From the NCBI GenBank assembly GCA_003290165.1, contig QNQO01007626.1:372001-436000 (forward strand): DNA of 64,000 nucleotides. The letters run 5' to 3'. Below the pieces are notes generated by a model, which saw nothing but the letters and a program-made list of their open reading frames with translations, was not told the origin of the DNA and made no database searches. The stretch's first letter is position 1, and every line of letters begins with the position of its first letter. This document shows, one piece after another, positions 10,338-22,019 of the stretch. The translations under genes were made by a program, and so were the position numbers. Source of the stretch: Berberis thunbergii (Eukaryota; Streptophyta; Magnoliopsida; Ranunculales; Berberidaceae).

Positions 10338-13300
10338 TCAGTATAATTTTGTAGGAAGACAAATCCCAGCTGATTGCTCCTTCGTGTGGAGGCCCTCACA
10401 AGAGACGAGTTTCAGGACAGCCCGACTTGATAAGGCATACCTATGTTGAGCCTCAGTGAAGCTCCTGCGTAGAACCTCCTCAGCCCATTCCTTGATTGCT
10501 TCCGTCCTATCTGATAACCATGCGGCCGCAAGTATTTGCTCCATGACTTTTGCATCTACCTCCAAGCGAGCCTCCGGTCCTATTGTGCTTTTAAAGATAG
10601 AAGTGGTCTCTTCTATAACTCTCTGAGCAAGGGCATCAAAATTGAATGGCTCGAAAGGTATGATTTCGTCCACTTCCCTGAAGAAATCCTCCAACAAAGG
10701 CTCTGAATTTTGAGATACAGAGTCGCTATCACTGCTCCCACAATCTGCATCGCTCCCTTCTCTGTCTTCTATGGGTAGATTCAAATCAAGAAATTTTGTT
10801 GTCTTGTGCACTCGTTTAGCCCACTCAGGGGTATCACACTGTTCATAGGAATCACTGTTCGAAACCAGCTTCCTTTTGTTGACAGATACTGGACCAAAAA
10901 TCTCTTTCTTCGGAGTAATTGACACACTTGAATAATTTGACATGATGTTACCTTCAGGAGCAGAGCCAATCAAAATCTGCATCTCCGAACTTTGAGCTTG
11001 GCAAATTATCTCTTCAGAAAAATTCACATTTACCTTCTCAGGAGTGAAACATTTCACATCCTTCATGGATTCTGATGTTGCCAAAAAGATAACATTGTTA
11101 ACGCTGATAACTCTACCACGCGAATCTGAAAATTTACCCGTTTTAATAGCATGGGACAAGCTCTTTTGGAGAAGCAAATCAGCCTTGTTAATGTTCTCAA
11201 GAAAAACAATTGACAAGGGTTTCTTGCTTATTTCCTCTGCAATAAAATCGGTAACCACCTTCCCTCGGAATTTTTCATCATAGTCATTAATATCTTGGCA
11301 ACCAAAGATTGTCTTTGTACAAGTAAACCCGTCTTGCGAACTTAGGTCTACAGAGATTAGGCTCTCCCTGTTGCCAAACATCATCTCTGCGAGAGCAAAT
11401 GCAATTCTCCTTTTTGCAACCCTATCAGGTCCAACAAAACTTAGCCATATGTCCCGTCTTGCACCACAGCGTTTGCCATTTCCTGTTCTGCAACGAGCTA
11501 TTGATTCACAAATGGCCTGTACAGCTTCTTTTTGCCGGCCAATCTTTCCACTTAGGCTTGTCCAAAGTGACTTGAAATCATTAGGATCAAACTGACTACT
11601 CAAATTTGAACCTGAGAATGGTGAGGACCGGAAAGAAGGTTTCGAAATATTTGGATTCGCCAAATCAACCTTGGAAGGTAAACAATCAGTGAAGTCTTTA
11701 AGGCGTTCTTTAGGAGCTGGAAAGGCAGCTCTCTTTGGTTCCTTACAAGTTGCATATAGTGTGCCCAATCCTAAATCCGTTGTCACAGTGGGACAGGAAG
11801 GTGACTCGTGACTTTTAGGAATGCTTGAATCAGCAGAGCATGGTGGGAACTGGAGGTGTTCCGTCAGAAGCCATTCACTCTTTGAGGGCCTTACCCGTAG
11901 TTCACTTCCTGAATCCTCATTCTTCGTGTCATAAGCTACAGGTTTGGTCCTCTGGTTTGATGCAGGAACCCATTGCATGCCCCTGGACATGGATGGCAAT
12001 ATGCTTCTATGCTCATTTTCTTCTGGAAATGCATTTATACTGCTGCAGCTGCAAGTGTTGCTGTGGTTATCTGTTTTTTCTGTCTCTGCAGCAAATGGAA
12101 AGCCCAAGATACTTGCAAATGCTTGTGGTCTAGTCCGGCAAATATCTGCTTCAGACCCTGGACAACAGTGATTTAGACGTTGGCATATATCAGACCATTT
12201 CTTCTTGAATCCATTCACTTTAGCATTCAGTATTGTTCCATCATCTGTGGCCTGCACTGAAGAGATGGAAAACATTTTTACATGAATATTTGTCACCTAA
12301 TCTTGCATTCTTTTTAAAGTGATGAATGGATATTTACTATAGCCAATTCATACACGAGGTTTCCAAATCTTGGTAGATAAAACCATAACCCACAAAAGGA
12401 AGTAGGTTCCTATAAACGACAGGAGAAGTTTAGAAAATATTATTTAGTTTCCATAATGGCGAATAAGCAAAATGGCACACGCATGGAATGCGCTGTTGAA
12501 ATATGGTCAGTTAAAAAACATAAACTGTTTCATTGGGTCGCCTTTCCAGGTGTGATTTATTCATGTGGGAAACTCCAATTTCAGTGCAGAACTCTGTATT
12601 CATAGTGTTGGAACGGAATGCTCATAACTACGGATGGCAATGGACCTGGACAAGTCAACTATGCAAGAGATGCAATTCTATTTACTCCTGCGATTATCGA
12701 ATTTTGACTAAGATATCCACCTGAAGGAAACACCTAATAATTGATCTTCCCACCAAGCCTCCAAGGCACTCTTCCCTTCCCTGTGCTTACACCGTTGAGG
12801 GCACAACCATAGAATTTGGTGGGTGCAATTATGTCCAGCTAATATGGGCCAAAGATTTTCTATGCGTGAAATAACTAACAGAATACATGGATAAGCATGA
12901 TAAAAGAATTAGAGACACACACCTGAGCCATATCCAACCCCTTTTCTGCATTGCACTCAGACATATTATGCATCCATGACGTTAAACTTCCTCGGTACTG
13001 ATCTGCGATTGAAAGAGAACTGCCTCCTTTAAGGAGAGCAGAAACTTCCTGCTCATATTTTACACTGCACTTTTCACAAGGAGCTGCAGGTTGGTTTGTG
13101 CTGTTTAAAGAACCCTTCAGATCAGACGGCATACAGAAAAACCCACCAAATGGAATAAACGACTCCGTCAAACTGTAAGTATATCATGAATGGAACTGTC
13201 AGCATTAATGGACATAAAATGTCAGAGGCCACAGTGAATACACAGGTGTAATAGTCGGAAGAACGCGAATCCAAACAAAATTCAAATTTAAAGTACCACA

Positions 13301-16300
13301 GCACATGCAGATAGATTAAACTGAAAGAAATAAATGTATCATGAATCTCCCTAGGAAATATTAAAAGATTTTTGTGTGCCCTGAGACAATCCACCCTCTC
13401 AAACTTGGAGAAACCATTCCATGCTTCAAATATAAACCTCCTTGTTCTTGAAGTTCCTCATGTTTCTTTTCAATAATATTGCTCAACAGATATCATAGGG
13501 AGCAAAGGACCACATAGGCCCACACTCTCTTGAGGATAACCCACCATGGAGGTGGGAACCTCATGAGACCTCAAACATGTTGAAGAGATGATATCAAATC
13601 TCTTCAGCATAACACACATTATTGGCTTGCGTCACCCTTCTTACATTGCATCTCTTTTGGCAATCCCATTCCACACCGTCATCCATAAGAATAATAAAAA
13701 ACACAAAATTTTGGAGTGAACTCCTGTCCAAAAACCAATCGAATGGGAAAATGATGGTAATTACTTGTGGAATAAGAGTCTGGGGCTAGTTTACATCCTC
13801 ACCATTCCATGTTCCAGTTCCACAAACTTTATTCTTTGTTTGAGACCTCTTCCATGATCAGATTCCACTAAAGCATAATTGACTGAAACCCAACGATAAC
13901 CCTCCACTTCTGTCTCAATTTTCTCCATCAATTACCACTTGATCCCAACAAAGTTAAACTCATCTTTACTTCTGCTGCCGAAACAAACCACCTTAGAGTA
14001 CATAAAAGGTCATAAAACAATAAATTTTTGGGGGACTAAAGTTTATCTGCAATGAAATGTGTCGTGAAAATCAGAGTACCTTGTACCAAGGCACACATTT
14101 ACAAGGTTGTCAATTTCATAACCTATCACTGCATCCACCCACCCAAAAACAGGAAGAAGATAAAAACATCCACTTGTTTGTAAAACTCTACATCCTTCCA
14201 AACATGCCATGATTTACCTATAGTTGAAGTCAAGACGTCAAAACTCAAATAGGGTGATCCAAGCTTAGATCATGAATGAAGCTGAAATCAAGATTCACTC
14301 AACACCAGTAAAGATAATGAGTCAGATTCAAGTAGCTTAATCAATTGAATTTCTTTGTGTTGACCCAGACTATTATCGGCTTCAATCCCTAATATGATCC
14401 GAGAATCTACATCTTTGTCAACAACTATTGATCAGCTCTGTCAACAACCATCGATCAGCTTTGAACAAAGTATTTCAAACATAGACGTCTTTGAAAAAAA
14501 CAAACATACAAATCTACCAGTGGGTGGATCATGGATGCATGCGTTGCAACTGTCCAGTAGCTACTACTGTTTTTCCCAAATGTCAAAGTAATTTTGTGAA
14601 TTTACACAAACACAAGTTCCATAAAATACATCATTCTATAAAGGACAAATGAATTAAACATATAACTATGAAAATATCCATCGAGAGATCTGGAACACCC
14701 ATTATGTAAATCATAAGATATGGATATACATAGCATATAAAATCATTCAATCAACAAATCCTTTTTGCAGTGGCACAGTGTAATCTCTCCTAAAACCTTT
14801 CTTTAATACATCATGAAATAGGTTTCTTGGTGTTAGCTGCGTGATTTCTTCAAGATGAACTAATTTCATCATCTCTTCTACTGAGATAAATTTCTTGTAA
14901 CAAAAAAGTAGTAATAAGTTAGTAAAAATCCAATGTTTTCTTCTATTGCCCAAACTCAAAAAAGGATTCTCCCCATCTATGCTAGGATCGCAAATTTAAA
15001 AAGAAAAAATCTCTTATACCTATTTGGACACGAACTTAACACCATCCCTTGGTTAAAGTTCCAAAGAGATCAATTTTTTTAGGGTGATCTCCTAGGGGAG
15101 AAATATCATATTCATTCCAAAAATAAATAAAATAATAACAAATAAATATAATAGGAACGTGTGTCCACATAAGCCACAAAGAAGTGTTAAAAACCCAACC
15201 TAGGTCTCAATAAGCTGACTGAAAGTATTTTATGCAACAACGTATTAAGAATTAGTCACTCATGCAAATATTATAATGTAGTTTCTATATCAAATTCACA
15301 TAAATGAACATGTAGGACAACTTCCATGGCATGAAGTCAAACTATAAAGTTGCATAAAATGCCTTTGATGGAAACAAAAAAAACTAGTATAAGCCACACA
15401 CCTATGAGGTTGAGGTTGAGGTCGAAATCCGCCTTCCATGGGGGATGATCTTACAGAAGTAATGGGCAAGAGCTGCAAATCCCAATCCTTCTCAATAGAA
15501 GGAAATTTCATTAAGAACTTCAAATACATCTCATACTCCGCGGCCACCCCCATTAACCACAATTTCCCTCTATGAACATGCGATAACCTTGTCAATTGAG
15601 TAACCACAAAGCTCACAACATCCACAGATGCATCATCAACCAACACCTTCAAATCACCATATCCAATAACAACTCCAGGTCCCGAGCAATTCTCCATCAA
15701 TTGATCCAACTCTCGGAACTTTGACCCCAATAACCCCTCACTCGCACTTGAAATTTCCTTCTCAATTGAAATATAACTCACCCCAGACATCTCCACTGGC
15801 ACAACCCCACCTTTCCCACTCTGTAAAATCTCTCCGAAACTCCGCAATGCTTCAATTGCAGAAACGCCAACAAGCAATGGATTCCTCTCCTTCCTCGACA
15901 AAATCTCTCCGATTCTCCTGCAATTCTCGCCATTTTCTGAAAACCCCAGGAAGGGAAAAGTGAAATTTCTTCGATTAGACTCAGAATCCGACCCTGGAGA
16001 TTGCAGAGAAACAGAGGAGGTCGTCGTGGGTATCGAGAAATCGGAGGTGGTGGTCGAAGAATCGCGAGTTTTAGATCACAACTTCGAAACCCAGCTTCAG
16101 CAAACACTCGACTGACAACTGGGTCGTCGAGAATGGACAGAATCAACTGCTGTAGCTCTACTTTGACGCAAGACAACGAAGAGCTCTGTTGCTGCTGCTG
16201 TTGTAGTTGTAGTTGTTGGTGGAAACTAAACGCCTCTGGGTGTCTTCGCTGGTTAGCTTGGATCGTTTAATGGCGGCCATGAATGAGTTGGAGATTGGGG

Positions 16301-16579
16301 GATCATCTTGGGTTGAGAGGAAGGGAGGCGGTCTAGAGCAGAGGAGAAACAGAGCTCAAGAGCTCTGAATTGGAGACGGGAAGAGTACGTCGTGCTTCGA
16401 ACACGAGCGCAAGCGTCGCGAAGGGTAGATGACGACGGAAGAGATAAGATAGCGGCGAGGGCGTGAAGAGAAGTGGCTTGTGAATGGTTGCGACGCCTTG
16501 CGACAGTCACTGCTTCGTCCAGAGCGATAGCTGCATCCGTCGTTAAGCATTGCCTCGCGACACTTACTGGTGTTGGCAT
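10338..16579 (-). CDS. SMXL6/7/8-like: SMXL6/7/8 (D53)-type strigolactone signalling repressor, three exons
   Basis: Exons are 15402-16579, 12923-13172 and 10338-12251, with GT-AG introns of 2229 and 671 bp. The product is about 1,114 residues, normal for the family. Exon 1 opens [13 protein letters not shown] and carries the Clp-N repeats ([23 protein letters not shown]), a glutamine run and PPLFLCNL. Exon 3 carries the degenerate ClpB-like ATPase ([26 protein letters not shown]-like) and the EAR motif LDLNLP (10773-10790), which recruits TOPLESS co-repressors. Known family members are nuclear and are degraded through D14-MAX2 when strigolactone binds. The degron RGKT reads RGKV here (11256-11267). 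Exon 1 needs three one-base additions to read through (near 16308, 16260 and 15995), all beside short homopolymers. The 2.1 kb of exons 2 and 3 are open, so sequencing error is likelier than a dead gene. Confidence 0.95.
12252..12922 (-). other. SMXL intron 2
   Basis: The donor is CAG|GTGTGTGT at 12923/12922 and the acceptor TGCAG|GCC at 12252/12251. No other feature is recognised inside. Confidence 0.85.
13173..15401 (-). other. SMXL intron 1 (2.2 kb)
   Basis: The donor is CATAG|GTGTG and the acceptor CTTACAG|TTTGAC. The phases of exons 1 and 2 agree (AG + T gives Ser). I see no transposon or second gene inside. Confidence 0.85.
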
Positions 16580-16917
16580 CTCCGACGAACATAAATGTCG
16601 CGTTTAAGTTGTTGTTGGTGTTAAGTGTCGTGGTTTTGGGAGGGGAAAGAGCTTGAGAGAATGATTTTGGAGAATAAAAAATTGGGAGATAGGGGGTTTG
16701 GTACTTGGGAGGGGAGGGGAGGGGAGGGGGGGCTGGGCTTTAATTGTTTTTTATTTGAAGGCGTAGATATGGAGAGAGGGAGGGTGAAGGTGAAGGTGAG
16801 GTGGTGGTGATGTTACTTGGTGGTTGTGTTGTGTCATGAGTCAATAGAGAGAGAGGAAGTGTCCAAAAAGGGAGGGTCTCTGTCTTGGGCCTTTTAAGAG
16901 ACAAATGGAGAGCATAG

Positions 16918-16925
16918 TATATATA
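16918..16925 (-). promoter_or_regulatory. Probable TATA box of SMXL
   Basis: CTATATATAC on the minus strand lies about 340 bp upstream of the SMXL ATG, which would give a 5' UTR of about 300 nt. The intervening DNA is purine/pyrimidine-biased, as is common in plant leaders. No transcript evidence is available. Confidence 0.5.
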
Positions 16926-16939
16926 GTACGAGCAATGCT

Positions 16940-17100
16940 AGCTGTCGAGGAAACGAGCGAGGACAGCGATGTGGCGGGGTGGGAGTCGTCCATCTTGCTC
17001 GGAATGCATGCCATATTTTTTGTGTGTACATCTCGAGCGAGGTGGACGGCTCCCACCCCGCCACGTCACTGTCCTCGCTGGTTTCCTCGACATTTAGAAT
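16940..17100. mobile_element. Foldback MITE next to the SMXL TATA box, copy 2
   Basis: This is the counterpart of 291-450 with the same inverted arms. It lies immediately upstream of the presumed TATA box, so it may form part of the SMXL proximal promoter. Confidence 0.75.
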
Positions 17101-17208
17101 TCCCTCCCCCATCGCTCTTTGTTGCACCGGGGGTTAGCACCAGGCTAACCCCCACCGTTCATTTTGCCTCGAGATAGGTGTTACACATATCGTGGGTCTA
17201 AATGGGTT

Positions 17209-17234
17209 GGGGGGGGGGGGGGGGGGGGGGGGGG
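17209..17234 (+). repeat. Poly-G tract (26 G), copy 2
   Basis: This is the counterpart of 557-578 but four bases longer. Confidence 0.9.
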
Positions 17235-17865
17235 AGGTAGCACCAGATTAAACACTAGGCTAACCCCCAGTGCGCTATAGTACTTGCAAGAGTATTCTAT
17301 GCTGGTTTCCCTAATTTTAATTACTAAAAGGAAGAGGGAGTTAGTTAATGAGATGTTAGTAAAGAAAGGTAGGAGCTTTTTGAATTTTGTTGAAAATTTG
17401 TCAGTGTAGGAGGAGGAGATATAACCTGTGAAAAACTCACTAAATTGATTCAACTCACCCAACTCATCTAAACCTTAGGTTTGGTTCGATTTGTTTTTAG
17501 AAAATTTTAAATCGGTTTGAATTTTGGTTTTTATATAATTTTAACCTATAATATTGAACCGATTGAATATATATAATAATAATATATTTTATATAAAATA
17601 ATATAATAGGTTTAATTTAATCGCTCGATTCAATTTTATTTTGGTTTTAGTCTATCAGTTTGGTTTACGGTTTACATAAATTGAAATCGGTTAGATTTTC
17701 TTAATATTCGGTACGATTTGATTTCGATTTGAAATTTTTGAAGCCGACAAAAGTTGATTCGATTCTCAGTTTGGGTGAAAAACCGAACTGACAGTTTTGA
17801 TGAAAAACTGAACCGACAATTTGGATGAAAAATCAAACCGACGGTTCGGTTTTCAACCCTATTAC

Positions 17866-18537
17866 TGTTGGGTTGGAGTTGACTTGAATAACCCTACATT
17901 AAGTAAGGATGAGTCGTCACTAAGGTTTATAAGGAGATATTCCACTCCCTAATAGCAACGAAGCCTTTTAAGATAAAAACTCCACACCTGTGGCCCAGAT
18001 GGTAGGCCTAAGACAACGGGTGTTTAAGTTGGGGACAATATCGTTACTATATATAGTGGACCTAGGTGCGAGCCAACAATTGGTATCAGAGTCGACGGTT
18101 CGGTTGGGACTTGACAAGTAGTACAAGGCGGCACACGGTGGTTGCGACTAAGGTGGAGCCAACAACGCCAAGATAGTAGTCCGTACACCGAGAGCTACTC
18201 ACAAGATTGTGATCGCACATGAGACTCGAGGAAGAGGTATACTTCGAGATGTTGCAGATCGGTGGATGGATTGTAGGATGTGTGACGATTCACTCCAAAT
18301 GTGGAGATTGTTTTGGATGGAATTGGCTTGAATAGCCTCACATCAAGTAAGGATGAGTCGTCACTAAAGTTTATAAAGAGATTATCCACTCCCTAATAGT
18401 AACGAGATCTTTTAAGATAAAAACCTCACACCCGTAGCCCAGATGGTAGGTCTAAGACAGCGGGTGTTTAAGTTTGGGACAATATCATTGCTATGTATAG
18501 TGGATCTAAGTGCGCGCACACGCTCGGCATGCCAACA
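17866..18537 (+). mobile_element. TRIM, copy 2
   Basis: LTRs are 17866-18078 and 18309-18537, with PBS TGGTATCAGAG just after the left LTR and the flanking duplication ATTAC (17861-17865 and 18538-18542). It was carried along by the segmental duplication and is not an independent insertion, because both its flanks match those of copy 1. Confidence 0.93.
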
Positions 18538-18542
18538 ATTAC

Positions 18543-19168
18543 TTGGAATTGGATAATGACGGTTTGAATCATTTATTTGTAGGTCAATGAAAATGGAGCA
18601 ACTATGTGAGGTATTTTGTTTAAAGTTTTGGATAATTTGGTTGCATTGTAGCCTTTGTCATTGGATAAGAACTTTCACTAATAACTGCTTGGAGATTACT
18701 TGTGTGATTTTAACTCAGAAAAAAAAAAAATTTAATGGTTTTACTTTGAAATGTTGTGTTTCATTATTATTGATGACAAAGGTTTACGATTTACATAAAT
18801 TGAAATTGGTTCGATTTTTTTATTATTTAGTTCGATTTTGATTTGAAAATTTAAAATGGGCAAAAGTCGTTTCAGTTTTCGGTTTGAATGAAAAATCGAA
18901 CTGTCGGTTCGATTTTCAACCTTAGTACTTGGATTTTGATGATGAGGATTTGAGTCTTTTATTTGTAGGTAAATGAAAATGGAGCAACTATGTGAGGTAT
19001 TTTGTTTAAAGTTTGGATAATTTGGTTGTATTGGTATCCCTTCTCATTGGATAAGGACTTTCACTAATAACGGTTTAGGAGATTATTTGTGTAATTTTAA
19101 CTCGAAAAAGAATGAATGGTTTTACTATGACATGTCGTGTTTCATTGTTATTGACAAAGGTTTATAGG
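18543..19168. repeat. Diverged tandem repeat in promoter block, copy 2
   Basis: This is the counterpart of 1881-2505, with the same two ggagcaactatgtgaggtat-bearing units. Confidence 0.7.
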
Positions 19169-19688
19169 TCGTTGGCGACACCTTTGTTGAATTTCAGAAT
19201 GGAAAATGAGAAAATTAAATTTGAGGTCTAAAATGAAAATAGGAGATTTCATTGCTTTTTAACAACTTGGAAGAGCTTCTATCTCAACTTAATTGATTTA
19301 GAATTAAAACCTTTATTTATCTACTAAAGAGTTCCTTAGCTTTAGATAAGTTTCACCATCCTATTCAAAGAAAGTCGTGAAAACTTTTACATAAGTAACC
19401 TATGACTTATCTTTAGCATGAGCATTGGGATCTCTATGGGTTGTTAACTAATTAAGACAAAATTATTTTGTAAGCAATTGAGTTGCCCTTTTTGTGATTA
19501 GAGAAACTCTCTTATCTTAATCACCATCATACATTCTTCTATACATAACTAACCGCTATAACTGAAAACAATACATTTATTAAAACCCAAAGTTAAAAAA
19601 TATCAAAAATGTGCTAAAAGAAATATCTGAAGTAGGTGCTTTTGGTAACAGAGCAGAGGTGACTATAGGGTATAAACCACTAGTTTTC

Positions 19689-20469
19689 TTTTGTGATATC
19701 AAAAGCCTAACTTGCAAGTATAGGATCTCCTTTGTCTTTCTTTACTCTTTAATTAGTGGGAAAAAAGAGAAAGATACTGTCATACCCACTAATTTGCAGA
19801 TTTGCTAATGAGGACAATTGGGTTCAAATGTTGTCAAGAAGAGAAGAAAAGAGGAAGAGTAAGGGGGAGGCCCTCCTTCTCATCCACCTCCACCTCCACC
19901 TCCACCACCACCACCACAAACATATCCTTCATCATCACTACTTTGGAATATTAAGGGCACATAGCTTTCCAAACCTGAACTGTCTAATTACCCAAACTGT
20001 TTTCCACTTTTCCTCAGCTTTTCAGAGTCCCCCAAAAGTTGTCGATTGATATGTTTTTGTTCTGGTGTCCTTTGTCCATGTCTAACCCGCATTATTTCAC
20101 TCATGCACCCTTCCCCCAATGAACAATTGACATACACTTGGTGCTAGTACACCATAAGTAGGGTCTTTGTAGGTGGGTGAAGTGAAGTGAAGTGCCATTC
20201 CCGTCATTCATTATTCATTCATGGTGCTATGTAGGTGGTGCAAGAAAACAATAAATGAATTGTGCGCTTGGGTGATTAGGTGTTGTTTCTATTTCACAAC
20301 TTTTAGACAATAAATGAAAGGTGGAGACTGGAGAAGGTGTTCATGTACGAGTCCAAACCGCACTCCAGAGAATTTCTAGTAGTCTTCTAGAAATTGCCCT
20401 TCTAAATAAGCAGCGACATAGTAATTTACCCACACTCATATCATTTATCTATTTTTTTTTTCTCACACT
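19689..20469. other. Distal 5' flank of SMXL, no gene seen
   Basis: This is unique sequence beyond the duplicated block. A CCACCT/CCACCA simple repeat lies at about 19884-19917. Open frames here are short and low in complexity. Confidence 0.5.
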
Positions 20470-21203
20470 AGGGGTGGACACGGGACGGGATGGACCTCAT
20501 CACTAGCTCATCTCGTCCATTCAGGATCAGGACGGGATAGACTCATTCTAACCTTGTCTCGGACGGGACGGGATCAGCAAGCAATAAAAAATTTGCTGTA
20601 AATGTGTCGAGCATGTGTTCATTTGTACAAGTTGTGAATACCAATTTGCTGAAAATTTTGTATACTTAACTTGTAGAGACCAATGGAAATAAGAGTCAAG
20701 CATTGGGCTTTCTAATAATGTGACAAATAAATAAATACTCCAAGATGAAGTTTATAATTACAACCGTACAACATGTAAAATATTAAGGAATAGATGTTAG
20801 AAAAAGCGGATGGATAAGTGTGAATGGGAGAAAATATGTTGGTGATGCAATCAAATGATTAATATGCATCTTAAAATGCTTATATCATCATAGAGTGATT
20901 TGTGCTTATATCATCATTGAGTGAATATGTATCTCAAATTATCAATATGTATCTTAAAATGCTCATATCAAATTATCAATATGTATCTCATATTATAATC
21001 AATATTTGATCTAAAGAAAGAATTACACTCCTAAAAATATATTAAAATTATTAATAATAAATATTTAAAAATTCAATTCAGGACCGGACAAGATAGGCGG
21101 AACTGAAAATCTTCATCCCAATCCAATCCCAATCTAGATCGGGAGGGGATGGGATTGATAAATCCCAATAAAATCCGAAAAAAATCGGGATGGGATGCCC
21201 ACC
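20470..21203. mobile_element. Putative hAT-like non-autonomous element
   Basis: The left end reads TAGGGGTGGACACGGGACGG and the right end GGGATGCCCACCCCCA, giving short inverted ends (GGGGTGG and CCACCCC) with subterminal GGGACGGGAT-type repeats, a hAT-like style. The interior is AT-rich and non-coding. The 8 bp flanks (tctcacac and ccacacca) match only partly, so the borders are uncertain. Confidence 0.45.
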
Positions 21204-21302
21204 CCCACCACACCATGCACTTTCTGTACCACACCACTGTTCTCTTTCACACCACTTATAAAAAGAAAAACATAAATTTTTCTCTCCTCCCAAATTTAAA
21301 AC

Positions 21303-21462
21303 GATGGAAAACTAGGTCAATGACATGACAGCTCAACGGTTAGAGCTTGACGGATGGTACCACTAGGTCATGGGTTCAAACCCAGCTTGTGGCGTCTTTA
21401 TGGGTTCTGGGATCCTATAAAAACCCTGCTTGCCTTTCAAAAAAAAAAAAGGATGGAAAACT
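21303..21462 (+). mobile_element. tRNA-derived SINE with 11 bp target duplications
   Basis: The body is 21314-21451. The A box resembles tRNA (agctcaacggttagagct), the B box is GGGTTCAAACCC, and the 3' end is cttgcctttc followed by poly-A. The flanking GATGGAAAACT is duplicated exactly at 21303-21313 and 21452-21462. The same 3' end occurs in the SINEs at 21904 and 36466. Confidence 0.92.
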
Positions 21463-21888
21463 CCTTCTTCTCTTCTCACCACCACCCTTCTTATCTGATC
21501 TTCTTCTTGAACTTTGTAAGGGTTAATTTTTTTTCTCTCACAGAGGCCCATGCGAATGGGGAATGCATCCTCGCGAGGGTCATTGCGAGGGCAAAAAAAT
21601 GCGACGTGAAGCAAAATAAGGAGGGGGAGAGGGAAACAGATGCTCTTGCATGTTTTGTGGGTTTATAAAACCTTCGATAGCATATTATTGTTTTGGGGTC
21701 CATAAAAATCATGTTTGTCGTAAATGTAAGTAGTGTTTATTGTGTGTTAAAATGGAAGGACGAAAGTGTTTCTATGTTTGAAAACCAATTTCTATAATAT
21801 GTAGAGAGAGCATTCTATATCTGATACACGAATTCCATTTTCGACTTTTCATCTTGAATTTTCTAGCATTGCATTTCACATTCTTTTG

Positions 21889-22019
21889 AATTACCATACA
21901 CTTTTTTTTTTGAAAGGCAAGTGTGTCACTGGTCGGTATAGAACTTAAGACGTGAGGGTTAAACCACCACAATCTTAACCATCCAACCAGGTTACCATTA
22001 GCAAAATTACCATACACTT
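21889..22019 (-). mobile_element. Short SINE on the minus strand, 15 bp target duplications
   Basis: On the minus strand the body (21904-22004) begins with a weak A box (tggttggatggttaag) and ends acttgcctttc followed by poly-A. The duplication AATTACCATACACTT is exact at 21889-21903 and 22005-22019. The body is about 100 bp, so it is a shortened or decayed member of the same family. Confidence 0.88.

Larger units (their letters stand above)
16645..19688. repeat. Segmental duplication, copy 2 (5' flank of SMXL)
   Basis: This matches window bases 1-3026 in the same orientation. It begins 65 bp upstream of the SMXL start codon, at the point where the window cuts copy 1, and ends at the shared gttttc (19683-19688). 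After that the two copies diverge completely. Because it is attached to a complete SMXL gene and runs smoothly into flanking sequence, this looks like the original locus. Confidence 0.93.

Noticed and set aside
15721..16270. Plus-strand open frames in the SMXL exon 1 region
   Set aside because: They are antisense to a conserved exon, with no family match.
10338..16579. SMXL as a pseudogene because of three frameshifts
   Set aside because: All three are one-base losses, and 2.1 kb of downstream exons are open and conserved. The same error type occurs in other genes of the window.
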